Shown here piece by piece: positions 23,543-35,700 of a DNA stretch of 64,000 nucleotides. This DNA comes from Aquilaria yunnanensis (Eukaryota; Streptophyta; Magnoliopsida; Malvales; Thymelaeaceae). The stretch spans positions 52,359,501 through 52,423,500 of the forward strand of contig CM077595.1 of assembly GCA_039654915.1 (NCBI GenBank). The letters run 5' to 3'. The position numbers and the translations under genes are program-made. The notes under the pieces were generated by a model. The model was not told the DNA's origin. It was given only the letters and a program-made list of their open reading frames with translations, and did no database searches. The stretch's first letter is position 1; each line of letters begins with the position of its first letter.

Positions 23543-24720
23543 TAAACATTTTAGGATCTTATGATCTTATGATAACATACTTTTACGTTATCTACTCATG
23601 TATATGCCACATGCATATTTGTTCATTTGAATTCAACATGGATATAGGCATGCATAACATATTATATAACATATCAAGATCAAATACAAGTTATGTTAAA
23701 TAAATCCTAGCATGCTACTAAGAATATACGAAAATGAAACCTAACATGCTACTAAACCAAGAAAAGTTGTGCACCTTTCTTCTTGGTTATTTTTAGCGAA
23801 AAAAGTTGAGGGAGAACTTGATCTTAGAGGAGCGCCTTGAAGCTTGAAATAGAGATGAACAATCTTTATGTAAATCCACCCATAATGCTCTCAAGAAGTG
23901 TTTAATATTTTGGCCTCTAAAGGAAATAGGAGGAGAACAATTTTCTCTCAAGAAAATGGAGCAAATGGAGTGAAAATTTGTACTTAAAATGGCTGGCCTC
24001 TAAAGGCTATTTATAGATGACCAAAAGGCACACCTTTACACCAAGAAAGGTGTCTTTTAAGCCAAAGAACACTTCCTTTGGCCAAGGGTCATGTATGGTG
24101 GCGAAAATACATGTCTTTTAGCCAAGGAACACTTCCTTTGGCCTATAACCACCCCATAACTACCTTATGGCGAAAATACATGTCTTTTAGCTAAGGAACA
24201 CTTCCTTTGGCCTATAACCACCCCATAACTACCTTATGGCCGAATATACATGTCCCTTAAAGTCATAAGACATCACTGTTGGTGCAATAACCACCCCAAC
24301 CACCCTCATGGCCGAATATACATGTCTTTTCACTCAAGGAACACTTCCTTTGGATGAAAAAACATGTTCTTTTAGCCAACAGTCATCTCTTTTGATGAAG
24401 AGACATACCTTTACACAAAAGATGTGTCTCTTGGTGGTTTTGAGCTAAAAGCAAGGTGAGCTGGCACAAAGCTAGCTCACTATGCTACTTATGCACCATT
24501 GAGCTCCTCTGAGCTCCAATCAAGGTCCATGAACTAAGGTCTAGTTCCCTGAACTGACCTTGAGCTGGAGTTAGCTACTCTCAGCTGAAGTGAACTGAAG
24601 TCCAGCTACATTCAGCTACCAAAAGCTGAAGTGAGTTGACTTGAGCTAACTTGAGCTAACTTGAGCTGAAGTCCTGCTACTTTGAGCTACTTATAGCTGA
24701 AGTGAGCTGACTTGAGCTAA
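23543..24720 (-). repeat. Ty1/copia 5' LTR, truncated at its outer end
   Basis: Homologous along its length to the complete solo LTR at 49695-51072, but lacking the final about 105 bp (through GAATTCCAACA). TATA-like minus TATAAATA at 24008-24015. Inside are a local duplication of about 65 bp (GCGAAAATACATGTC...CTTATG, 24110-24240) and a region of AGCTGAAGT/GAGCTAACTT short repeats (24520-24720). The exact inner edge next to the PBS is uncertain by a few bases. The outer edge is a breakpoint joining it to element E. Confidence 0.85.
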
Positions 24721-26340
24721 CTTTGAGAAAACTTCTTTTTTTGCAAGCTCTTTTCTTTTCTTTTCTTTGCTCTTTCTTTTTCTTTTCTTTTCCTTCCTTT
24801 TTTTTTTCCTCCTTTTTTTTTTTTTGCTTGCTGTTTTGATGCTAACCAAACTTTCTCCTTGAAACTCCTTGCTGCCAAAGACAAAAATTCAGTTTTCAAT
24901 TTGGCCAAAACAAGAAACTATTGAAACTTGCACAATTTTGAAACAACTTTTGATACCGAAACTTCCTCAACTTGGATCCTTCGTTTTTTGGTGTTTTCTT
25001 GACTCTAGGATGCTGGAAACAATGAAAAGAAAAGAGATTAATATGGCTGAGCATGAAACAGAAAGATAAGAATTGAACAACAACAAACGAATTGAAACCG
25101 AGAACACTAGACAACACGGATTGACTTCTTTTTGTTGTTTTTGTGATTTTCAGACTTGAACAACGATGGAATAAAAAGGGACAGACCTGAAACAAGACAA
25201 AAAAGGATTAAAACAGAGGATTAAGACATGAAATTACTGGAAAAAATTTAAAGAAAAAAATGCAGAGAAAGAAGAACACAAAGATATGTCCTTCAATGGA
25301 ACTTGTGGCTCTGATACCAACTGATGCGAACCCCAATGGTATAAAGACCATGAAACTCGCCCAAGATGTTTTTCAAGCTCCACAAGACATCAAAAAGACT
25401 AGGTTTAAAACCCCCACCCCTAATCAACCTGTGATTAGAAACGAGAAGTATAGAACTCCAAGAACACAAGCACACTTGTGCACCAAGGCAGTCCGCAAAG
25501 AACCAAAGAGAAAACCTCTCCAAAGAGCCATATTATTTCAAAATTTTTCTATATGTTTACATCCAGAATATGTGCTTTATATAGGCCTAAACTAGGGTTA
25601 AAAGCTGGGCAAAATTCGCAGCCTAAATCCCTTAGGAATCCTAGATACAAAGACATAGGAAATCCTAGTCAAATTAGGACTCTAATTCCTAGTTTGAACA
25701 AGTTTAATGAATGCAGCGTATGCCACTTGTCCAAAACGATTTAAAAGTATTCCATAGCCTAAATAACTTCCTAAATAATGTAAATAAATAGGAAAATAAA
25801 ATAAAATACGTTACAAAATAAGATTGGCCATAAAAACTCCAAAATAGTCTTCTTGGGTGATTCTGGCTTGTGTCTCCAACTTCAAGCTGAACTTCGAACT
25901 TGATGCAGCAATGATTTCTCAAAATTCAAAGCATGAAAGTTGTATCTCTCTTTCTTAGCTTTGAAATGACACCTGAACCACACAAAACGGACATCAAAAG
26001 CCAAAGATATGCCCAAAATACTGCAACTGCTTCTGAACCAGCGATAACTCGTAAATCGCGACTTTGAAGCTAAATTGGACCTCCTTAACGTGCAAAATGG
26101 GTTTGATGGTATTCATATGAATTGTAGCTCCAGATGTTATCTTTCCACAGAATCAAGAATTACTCAATTCCGTTATGTTTAGCTCAAGAGATTATTTTTC
26201 CACCAGAACATCGCCAATCTGTCAACATCCGAGCTTGAAGTGCACTACTGAGCTCGTTAGCCTTCTCCCTTGTCAATGGTCCACTAGTTATCTTCAATGG
26301 GTTCTTATCATCACTGGTTGTGCCTTCTTTGATCATATCA
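24721..26340 (-). mobile_element. Element E: truncated Ty3/gypsy element (5' LTR plus leader only)
   Basis: On the minus strand: LTR 25322-26340 (1019 bp), PBS 25307-25319, then leader ending at 24721 within the region corresponding to 56936 of element D. The gag and everything downstream are missing, replaced by the copia LTR at 24720. The LTR is a mosaic: R/U5 like element A, U3 start like B and C. TATA (minus) at 25576-25583. Its right edge abuts the satellite. No matching TSD can be checked because the other end is lost. Confidence 0.88.
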
Positions 26341-26976
26341 GTTTCCATTCATTCCAAACTAGTTGTGAATGTCCCCATTTCATTCCAAACAAGTTGTGAA
26401 TGTTTCCATCTCATTCCAAACAAGTTGTGAAAGTTTTCATTTCATTCCAAACAAGTTTTGAATGTTTCCATTCATTCCAAACTAGTTGTGAATGTCCCCA
26501 TTTCATTCCAAACAAGTTGTGAATGTTTCCATTTCATTCCAAACAAGTTGTTAATGTTTATATTTCATTCCAAACAAGTTTTGAATGTTTCCATTCATTC
26601 CAAACTAGTTGTGAATGTCCCCATTTCATTCCAAACAAGTTGTGAATGTTTCCATTTCATTCCAAACAAGTTGTGAATGTTTCCTTTTCAATCAAAACTA
26701 GTTGTGAATGTTTCCATTTCATTCGAAACAAGTTGTGAATGTTTCCATTTCTTTCCAAACAAGTTGGGCATGTTTCAAACTCATTCCGAAGAAGTTGTGA
26801 CTGTTTCCAACTCATTCCAAACAAGTCTTCACTGTTTCCATTTCCTTTCGAACAAGTTGTGAATGTTTCCATTTCTTTCCAAAGAGGTTACGAATGTTTC
26901 TATTTTGTTCCAGACAATGTGTGAGTGTGTCCAATTCATTCCAAACATGTTTTGAATGTTTCCGTTCATTCCAAAC
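26341..26976 (+). repeat. 31-bp satellite array, first block
   Basis: Head-to-tail monomers of 30-31 bp of the type GTTTCCATTTCATTCCAAAC + AAGTTGTGAAT, starting directly at the element E LTR. The block is copied at 28465-29100 (offset 2124 bp). Many frames are open on both strands because the monomer lacks stops; no protein is implied. Confidence 0.95.
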
Positions 26977-27625
26977 TTTCCAGACCTTCATTACCACATC
27001 TAATATGAAGATTCATGCCATTGGAACTCAAAGATTCAAGCTTGGAGCTGAAGATACAAGAGAGAACCTTAAAGTGCCCAAAATGCACCCAAAAAGGCTA
27101 TTTGGGAGTTTTCGGGTTTAATCTTGTATTTATATTTTATTTTCGTTCAAATCCTATTTAGATATATTATTTAGGAAGTTATTTAGGCTATGGAATAGTT
27201 TTAAATCGTTTTGGGCAAGTGGCATACGCTGCATTCATTAAACTTGTTCAAACTAGGAATTAGAGTCCTAATTTGACTAGGATTTCCTATGTCTTTGTAT
27301 CTAGGATTCCTAAGGGATTTAGGCTGCGAATTTTGCCCAGCTTTTAACCCTAGTTTAGGCCTATATAAAGGCACATATTCTGGATGTAAAGACACAGATT
27401 ATTGCCGAAATAATATTGCTCTTTGGAGAGGTTTTCTCTTTGGTTCTTGGCGGACTGCCTTGGTGCACAAGTATGCTTGTGTTCTTGGAGTTCTATACTT
27501 CTCGTTTCTAGTCACAGGTTGATTAGGGGTGGGGGTCTTCAAACCCAGTCTCTTTGATGTCTTGTGGAGCTTGAAAAACATCTTGGGCGAGTTTCATGGT
27601 CTTTATACCATCGGGGTTCGCATCA
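26977..27625 (+). mobile_element. Truncated LTR fragment (element A subtype) within the satellite
   Basis: 649 bp matching the 3' two thirds of an A-type LTR in plus orientation: from CTTTCCAGACCTTCATTACC through the TATATAAAGG box to GGGGTTCGCATCA. The first about 340 bp of the LTR are missing, and the left junction falls at CCAAACT in a monomer. The right end is the intact CA. The fragment is absent from the satellite copy at 28465-29100. Confidence 0.88.
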
Positions 27626-30600
27626 TAATGTTTCCATTTCATTCCAAACAAGTTTTGAATGTTTCCATTCATTCCAAACTAGTTGTGAATGTCCCCATTT
27701 CATTCCAAACAAGTTGTGAATGTTTCCATTTCATTCCAAACAAGTTGTGAATGTTTCCATTTCAATCAAAACCAGTTGTCAATGTTTCCATTTCATTCCA
27801 AACAAGTTGTGAATGTTTCCATTTCATTCCAAACAAGTTGGGAATGTTTCAACCTCATTCCGAAGAAGTTGTGACTGTTTCCAACTCATTCCAAACAAGT
27901 CTTCGCTGTTTCCATTTCATTTCAAACAAGTTGTCAATGTTTCCATTTCTTCCCAAAGAGGTTGTGAATGTTTCTATTTCAATCCAGACAATGTGTGAGA
28001 CTATCCACTTCATTCCAAACAAGTTTTGAATGCTTCCATTCATTCCAAACTAGTTGTGAATGTCCCAATTTCGTTCCAAAGAAGTTGTGAATGTTTCCAT
28101 TTCATTCCAAACAAGTTGTGAGTGTTTCCACTTCATTACAAACAAGCTGTGACTGTTTCCATTTCATTCCAAAGAAGTTATGAATGTTTCCATTTCATTT
28201 GAAACAAGTTGTGCATGTTTCAATTTCATTCCAAACAAGTTTTGAATGTTTCCATTCATTCCAAACTAGTTGTGAATGTCCCCATTTCATTCCAAAGAAG
28301 TTGTGAATGTTTCCATTTCATTCCAAACAAGGTGTGAGTGTTTTCCATTTCATTACAAACAGGCTGTGATTGTTTCCATTTCATTCCAAAGAAGTTATGA
28401 ATGTTTCCATTTCTTTTAAAACAAGTTGTGAATGTTTCCACTTCATTCCAAAATTTTTTTGAATGTTTCCATTCATTCCAAACTAGTTGTGAATGTCCCC
28501 ATGTCATTCCAAACAAGTTGTGAATGTTTCCATCTCATTCCAAACAAGTTGTGAAAGTTTTCATTTCATTCCAAACAAGGTTTGAATGTTTCCATTCATT
28601 CCAAACTAGTTGTGAATGTCCCCATTTCATTCCAAACAAGTTGTGAATGTTTCCATTTCATTCCAAACAAGTTGTTAATGTTTCCATTTCATTCCAAACA
28701 AGTTTTGAATATTTCCATTCATTCCAAACTAGTTGTGAATGTCCCCATTTCATTCCAAACAAGTTGTGAATGTTTCCATTTCATTCCAAACAAGTTGTGA
28801 ATGTTTCCTTTTCAATCAAAACTAGTTGTGAATGTTTCCATTTCATTCGAAACAAGTTGTGAATGTTTCCATTTCTTTCCAAACAAGTTGGGCATGTTTC
28901 AAACTCATTCCGAAGAAGTTGTGACAGTTTCCAACTCATTCCAAACAAGTCTTCACTGTTTCCATTTCCTTTCGAACAAGCTGTCAATGTTTCCATTTCT
29001 TTCCAAAGAGGTTACGAATGTTTCTATTTTGTTCCAGACAATGTGTGAGTGTGTCCAATTCATTCCAAACATGTTTTGAATGTTTCCGTTCATTCCAAAC
29101 TAGTTCTGAATGCCCAAATTTCATTCCAAAGAAGTTGTGAATGTTTCCATTTCTTTCCAAACAAGTTGTGAATGTTTCCACTTCGTAACATACAAGCTGT
29201 GATGTTTCCATTTCATTCCAAAGAAGTTGTGAAGGTTTGCATTTCATTGGAAACAAGTTGTGAACCTTTCCATTTCATTCCAAACAAGTTTTGAATGTTT
29301 CCATTCATTCCAAACTAGTTGAGAATGTCCCCATTTCATTCCAAACAAGTTGTGAATGTTTCCATTTCATTCCAAACAAGTTGTGAATGTTTCCATTTCT
29401 TTCCAAACAAGTTGTGAATGTTTCCATTTCATTCGAAACAAGTTGTGAATGTTTTAATTTCATTCCAAACAAGTTGTGAATGTTTCCATTTCATTCGGAA
29501 CAAGTTTTGAATGTTTCCATTCATTCCAAACAAGTTGTGAATGTTTCCATTTCATTCCAAACAAGTTGTTAATGTTTCCATTTCATTCCAAACAAGTTGT
29601 GAATGTTTCCACTTCGTAACATACAAGCTGTGATGTTTCCATTTCATTCCAAGGAAGTTGTGAAGGTTTGCATTTCATTGGAAACAAGTTGTGAACCTTT
29701 CCATTTCATTCCAAACAAGTTTTGAATGTTTCCATTCATTCCAAACTAGTTGAGAATGTCCCCATTTCATTCCAAACAAGTTTTGAATGTTTCCATTCAT
29801 TCCAAACTAGTTGTGAATGTCCCCATTTCATTCCAAACAAGTTGTGAATGTTTCCACTTCATTCCAAACAAGTTGTGAATGTTTTAATTTCATTCCAAAC
29901 AAGTTGTGAATGTTTCCATTTCATTCGGAACAAGTTTTGAATGTTTCCATTCATTCCAAACAAGTTGTGAATGTTTCCATTTCATTCCAAACAAGTTGTT
30001 AATGTTTCCATTTCATTCCAAAATTTTTTTGAATGTTTCTATTCATTCCAAACTAGTTGTGAATGTCCCCATTTCATTCCAAACAAGTTGTGAATGTTTC
30101 CATCTCATTCCAAACAAGTTGTGAAAGTTTTCATTTCATTCCAAACAAGTTTTGAATGTTTCCATTCATTCCAAACTCGTTGTGAATGTCCCCATTTCAT
30201 TCCAAACAAGTTGTGAATGTTTCCATTTCATTCCAAACAAGTTGCTAATGTTTCCATTTCATTCCAAACAAGTTTTGAATGTTTCCATTCATTCCAAACT
30301 AGTTGTGAATGTCCCCATTTCATTCCAAACAAGTTCTAAATGTTTCCATTTCATTCCAAACAAGTTGTGAATGTTTCCATTTCAATCAAACCTAGTTGTC
30401 AATGTTTCCATTTCATTCCAAACAAGTTGTGAATGTTTCCATTTCATTCCAAACAAGTTGGGAATGTCTCAACCTCATTCCGAAGAAGTTGTGACTGTTT
30501 CCAACTCATTCCAAACAAGTCTTCGATGTTTCCATTTCATTTCAAACAAGTTGTCAATGTTTCCATTTCTACCCAAAGAGGTTGTGAATGTTTCTATTTC

Positions 30601-31420
30601 AATCCAGACAATGTGTGAGACTATCCACTTCATTCCAAACAAGTTTTGAATGTTTCCATTCATTCCAAACTAGTTGTGAATGTCCCAATTTCGTTCCAAA
30701 GAAGTTGTGAATGTTTCCATTTCATTCCAAACAAGTTGTGAGTGTTTCCACTTCATTACAAACAAGCTGTGATTGTTTCCATTTCATTCCAAAGAAGTTA
30801 TGAATGTTTCCATTTCATTTGAAACAAGTTGTGAATGTTTCAATTTCATTCCAAACAAGTTTTGAATGTTTCCATTCATTCCAAACTAGTTGTGAATGTC
30901 CCCATTTCATTCCAAAGAAGTTGTGAATGTTTCCATTTCATTCCAAACAACGTGTGAGTGTTTTCCATTTCATTACAAACAGGCTGTGATTGTTTCCATT
31001 TCATTCCAAAGAAGTTGTGAATGTTTCCATTTCTTTTAAAACAAGTTGTGAATGTTTCCCTTTCATTCCAAAATTTTTTTGAATGTTTCCATTCATTCCA
31101 AACTAGTTGTGAATGTCCCCATGTCATTCCAAACAAGTTGTGAATGTTTCCATCTCATTCCAAACAAGTTGTGAAAGTTTTCATTTCATTCCAAACAAGG
31201 TTTGAATGTTTCCATTCATTCCAAACTAGTTGTGAATGTCCCCATTTCATTCCAAACAAGTTCTGAATGTTTGCTTTTCATTCCAAACAAGTTGTTAATG
31301 TTTCCATTTCATTCCAAACAAGTTTTGAATGTTTCCATTCATTCCAAACTAGTTGTGAATGTCCCCATTTCATTCCAAACAAGTTGTGAATGTTTCCATT
31401 TCATTCCAAACAAGTTGTGA
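27626..31420 (+). repeat. Satellite block with 2620-bp duplication
   Basis: 31-bp monomers. Sequence from about 27626 recurs from about 30246 at a constant offset of 2620 bp (27751/30371, 28256/30876, 28582/31202) and diverges after about 31420. Monomer variants (TCAATCAAAACTAG, AATGTCCCCATTTC, AAATTTTTTTGAATG) recur in the same order in both copies. Confidence 0.9.
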
Positions 31421-33946
31421 ATGTTTCCATTTCATTCCAAACAAGTTGTGAATGTTTCCATTTCGTTCGAAACAAGTTTTGAATGTTTCCATTCATTCCA
31501 AACTAGTTTGTGAATGTCCCCATGTCATTCCAAACAAGTTGTGAATGTTTCCACTTCATTCCAAACAAGTTGTGAATGTTTCAATTTCATTCCAAATAAG
31601 TTGTGAATGTTTCCATTTCATTCGGAACAAGTTTTGAATGTTTCCATTCATTCCAAACTAGTTGTGAATGTCCCTATTTCATTCCAAACAAGTTGTGAAG
31701 GTTTACATTTCATTCCAAACAAGTTGTGAATGTTTCCTTTTCAATCAAAACTAGTTGTGAATGTTTCCATTTCATTCCAAACAAGTTCGGAATGTTTCCA
31801 TTTCATTCCAAACAAGTTGGGCATGTTTCAAACTCATTCCGAAGAAGTTGGACTGTTTCCAACTCATTCCAAACAAGTCTTCACTGTTTCCATTTCATTT
31901 CAAACAAGTTGTGAATGTTTCCATTTCTTTCCAAAGAAGTTGTGAATGTTTCCATTTCATTCCAAACAAGCTGTGAGTGTTTCCACTTCATTACAAACAA
32001 GCTGTGATTGTTTCCCTTTCATTCCAAAGAAGTTGTGAATGTTTCCATTTCACTTGAAACAAGTTGTGAATGTTTCCATTTCATTCCAAACAAGTTTTGA
32101 ATGTTTCCATTTCATTCCAAACAAGTTTTGAATGTTTCCATTCATTCCAAACTAGTTGTGAATGTCCCCATTTCATTCCAAACAAGTTGTGAATGTTTCC
32201 ATTTCACTCGAAACAAGTTTGGAATGTTTCCATTCATTCCAAACTAGTGGTGAATGTCCCCATTTCATTCCAAACAAGTTGTGAATGTTTCCATTTCATT
32301 CCAAACAAGTTGTGAGTGTTTCCCGTTCAATCAAAACTAGTTGTGAATGTTTCCATTTCATTCGGAACAAGTTGTGAATGTTTCCATTTCTTTCCAAACA
32401 AGTTGGGTATGTTTCAAACTCATTCCGAAGAAGTTGGACTGTTTCCAACTCATTCCAAACAAGTTTTGAATGTTTCCATTCATTCCAAACTAGTTCTGAA
32501 TGTCCGAATTTCATTCCAAAGAAGTTGTGAATGTTTCCATTTCATCCCAAACAAGCCGTGATTGTTTCTATTACCTTCCAAAGAAGTTGTGAAGGTTTCC
32601 ATTTCATTTGAAACAAGTTGTGAATGTTTCCATTTCATTCAAAACAAGTTGTGAGTGTTTCCACTTCGTTACATACAAGCTGTGATGTTTCCATTTCATT
32701 CCAAAGAAGTTGTGAAGGTTTGCATTTCATTGGAAACAAGTTGTGAACCTTTCCATTTCATTCCAAACAAGTTTTGAATGTTTCCATTCATTCCAAATTA
32801 GTTGTGAATGTCCCCATTTCATTCCAAACAAGTTGTGAATGTTTCCATTTCATTCGAAACAAGTTTTGAATGTTTCCATTCATTCCAAACTAGTTGTGAA
32901 TGTCCCAATTTCATTCAAACAAGTTGTGAATGTTTCCATTTCATTCCAAACAAGTTGTGAATGTTTCCTTTTCAATCAAAACTAGTTGTGAATGTTTCCA
33001 TTTCATTCGGAACAAGTTGTGATTGTTTCCCTTTCTTTCCAAACAAGTTGGGCATGTTCCAAACTCATTCCAAAGAAGTTGGACTGTTTCCAACTCATTC
33101 CAAACAAGTCTTCACTGTTTCCATTTCATTTCAAACAAGTTGTGAATGTTTCCATTTCTTTCCAAAGAAGTTATGAATGTTTCCATTTCATTCCAAACAA
33201 GCTGTGAGTGTTTCCACTTCATCACAAACAAGTTGTTATTGTTTCCCTTTCATTCCAAAGAAGTTGTGAGGGTTTCCATTTCATTTGAAACAAGTTGTGA
33301 ATGTTTCCATTTCATTCCAAACAAGTTTTGAATGTTTCCATTCATTCCAAACTAGTTCTGAATGTTCCCATTTCATTCCAAACAAGTTGTGAATGTTTCC
33401 ATTTCTTTCCAAACAAGTTGTGAATGTTTCCATTTCAATCAAAACTAGTTGTGAATGTTTCCATTTCATTCCAAACAAGTTGTGAATGTGTCCATTTCTT
33501 TCCAAACAAGTTGTGAATCAAAACTAGTTGTGAATGTTTCCATTTCATTCCAAACAAGATGTGAATGTTTCCATTTCATTCCAAAAAAGTTGTGCATGTT
33601 TCAAATTCATTCCGAAGAGGTTGTGACTGTTTCCAACTCATTCGAAACAAGTTGTCACTCTTTCCATTTCATTTCAAACAAGTTGTGAACGTTTCCATTT
33701 CTTTCCAAAGAGTTGCAATTATTTCTTTTTCATTCCAGACAATGTGTGAGTGTGGCCACTTCATTCCAAACAAGTTTCGAATGTTTCCATTCATTCCAAA
33801 CTAGTTCTGAATGTCCCAATTTCATTCCATAGAAGTTGTGAATGTTTCCATTTAATCCCAAACAAGTTGTGAGTGTTTCCACTTCACTACAAACAAGCTG
33901 TGATTGTTTCTATTTCCTTCCAAAAGAAGTTGTGAAGGTTTCCAGT
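31421..33946 (+). repeat. Satellite block, irregular monomer order
   Basis: Continuous 31-bp monomers in the same orientation. Local similarities between subsegments are visible (for example 31726-31976 and 32956-33207), but I see no single clean higher-order period. Confidence 0.88.
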
Positions 33947-35700
33947 TCATTTGAAACAAGTTGTGAATGTTTCCATTTCATTCCAAACAAGTTTTGAATG
34001 TTTCCATTCATTCCAAACTAGTTGTGAATGTTCCCATTTCATTCCAAACAACTTGTGAATGTTTCCATTTCTTTCCAAACAAGTTGTGAATGTTTCCATT
34101 TCATCCCAAACAACTTGTGAGTGTTTCCACTTCATTACAAACAAGCTGTGATTGTTTCTATTTCCTTCCAAAGAAGTTGTGAAGGTTTCCATGTCATTTG
34201 AAACAAGTTGTGAATGTTTCCATTTCATTTCAAACAGGTTGTGAATGTTTCCATTTCTTTCCAAACAAGTTGTGAATGTTTCCATTTCAATCAAAACTAG
34301 TTGTGAATGTTTCCATTTCATTCCAAACAAGTTGTGAATGTTTCAAATTCATTCCGAAGAAGTTGTGACTGTTTCCAACTCATTCGAACAAGTTGTCACT
34401 GTTTCCATTTCATTTCAAACAAGTTGTGAATGTTTCCATTTCTTTCCAAAGAGCTTGCAAATGTTTCTATTTCATTCCAGACAATGTGTGAGTGTGTCCA
34501 CTTCATTCCAAACAAGTTTTGAATGTTTCCATTCACTCCAAACTAGTTCTGAATGGCCCAAATTCATTCCAAAGAAGTTGTTGTGAATGTTTCCATGTCA
34601 TCCCAAACAAGTTGTGAGTGTTTCCACTTCATTACAAACAAGCTGTGATTGTTTCTATTTCCTTCCAAAAGAAGTTGTGAAGGTTTCCAGTTCATTTGAA
34701 ACAAGTTGTGAATGTTTCCATTTCATTCCAAACAAGTTTTGAATGTTTCCATTCATTCCAAACTAGTTGTGAATGTTCCCATTTCATTCCAAACAACTTG
34801 TGAATGTTTCCATTTCTTTCCAAACAAGTTGTGAATGTTTCCATTTCATCCCAAACAACTTGTGAGTGTTTCCACTTCATTACAAACAAGCTGTGATTGT
34901 TTCTATTTCCTTCCAAAGAAGTTGTGAAGGTTTCCATGTCATTTGAAACAAGTTGTGAATGTTTCCATTTCATTTCAAACAGGTTGTGAAGGTTTCCATT
35001 TCTTTCCAAACAAGTTGTGAATGTTTCCATTTCAATCAAAACTAGTTGTGAATGTTTCCATTTCATTCCAAACAAGTTGTGAATGTTTCAAATTCATTCC
35101 GAAGAAGTTGTGACTGTTTCCAACTCATTCGAACAAGTTGTCACTGTTTCCATTTCATTTCAAACAAGTTGTGAATGTTTCCATTTCTTTCCAAAGAGGT
35201 TGCAAATGTTTCTATTTCATTCCAGACAATGTGTGAGTGTGTCCACTTCATTCCAAACAAGTTTTGAATGTTTCCATTCACTCCAAACTAGTTCTGAATG
35301 GCCCAAATTCATTCCAAAGAACTTGTTGTGAATGTTTCCATGTCATCCCAAACAAGTTGTGAGTGTTTCCACTTCATTACAAACAAGCTGTGATTGTTTC
35401 TATTTCCTTCCAAAAGAAGTTGTGAAGGTTTCCAGTTCATTTGAAACAAGTTGTGAATGTTTCCATTTCATTCCAAACAAGTTTTGAATGTTTCCATTCA
35501 TTCCAAACTAGTTGTGAATGTTCCCATTTCATTCCAAACAACTTGTGAATGTTTCCATTTCTTTCCAAACAAGTTGTGAATGTTTCCATTTCATCCCAAA
35601 CAACTTGTGAGTGTTTCCACTTCATTACAAACAAGCTGTGATTGTTTCTATTTCCTTCCAAAGAAGTTGTGAAGCTTTCCATTTCATTTGAAACAAGTTG
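33947..35700 (+). repeat. Satellite higher-order repeat, 745-bp period, block 1
   Basis: Three phases at 33947, 34692 and 35437 spaced by 745 bp (24 monomers plus 1 bp); the third degenerates after about 35700. The block matches 38196-39950 at a fixed offset of 4249 bp, including private variants such as GAACTTGTTGTG at 35316 and 39565. Confidence 0.9.

Noticed and set aside
23543..24720. A host gene or promoter in the region right of the copia gag
   Set aside because: The whole stretch aligns with the TSD-bounded solo LTR at 49695-51072, so it is LTR sequence.
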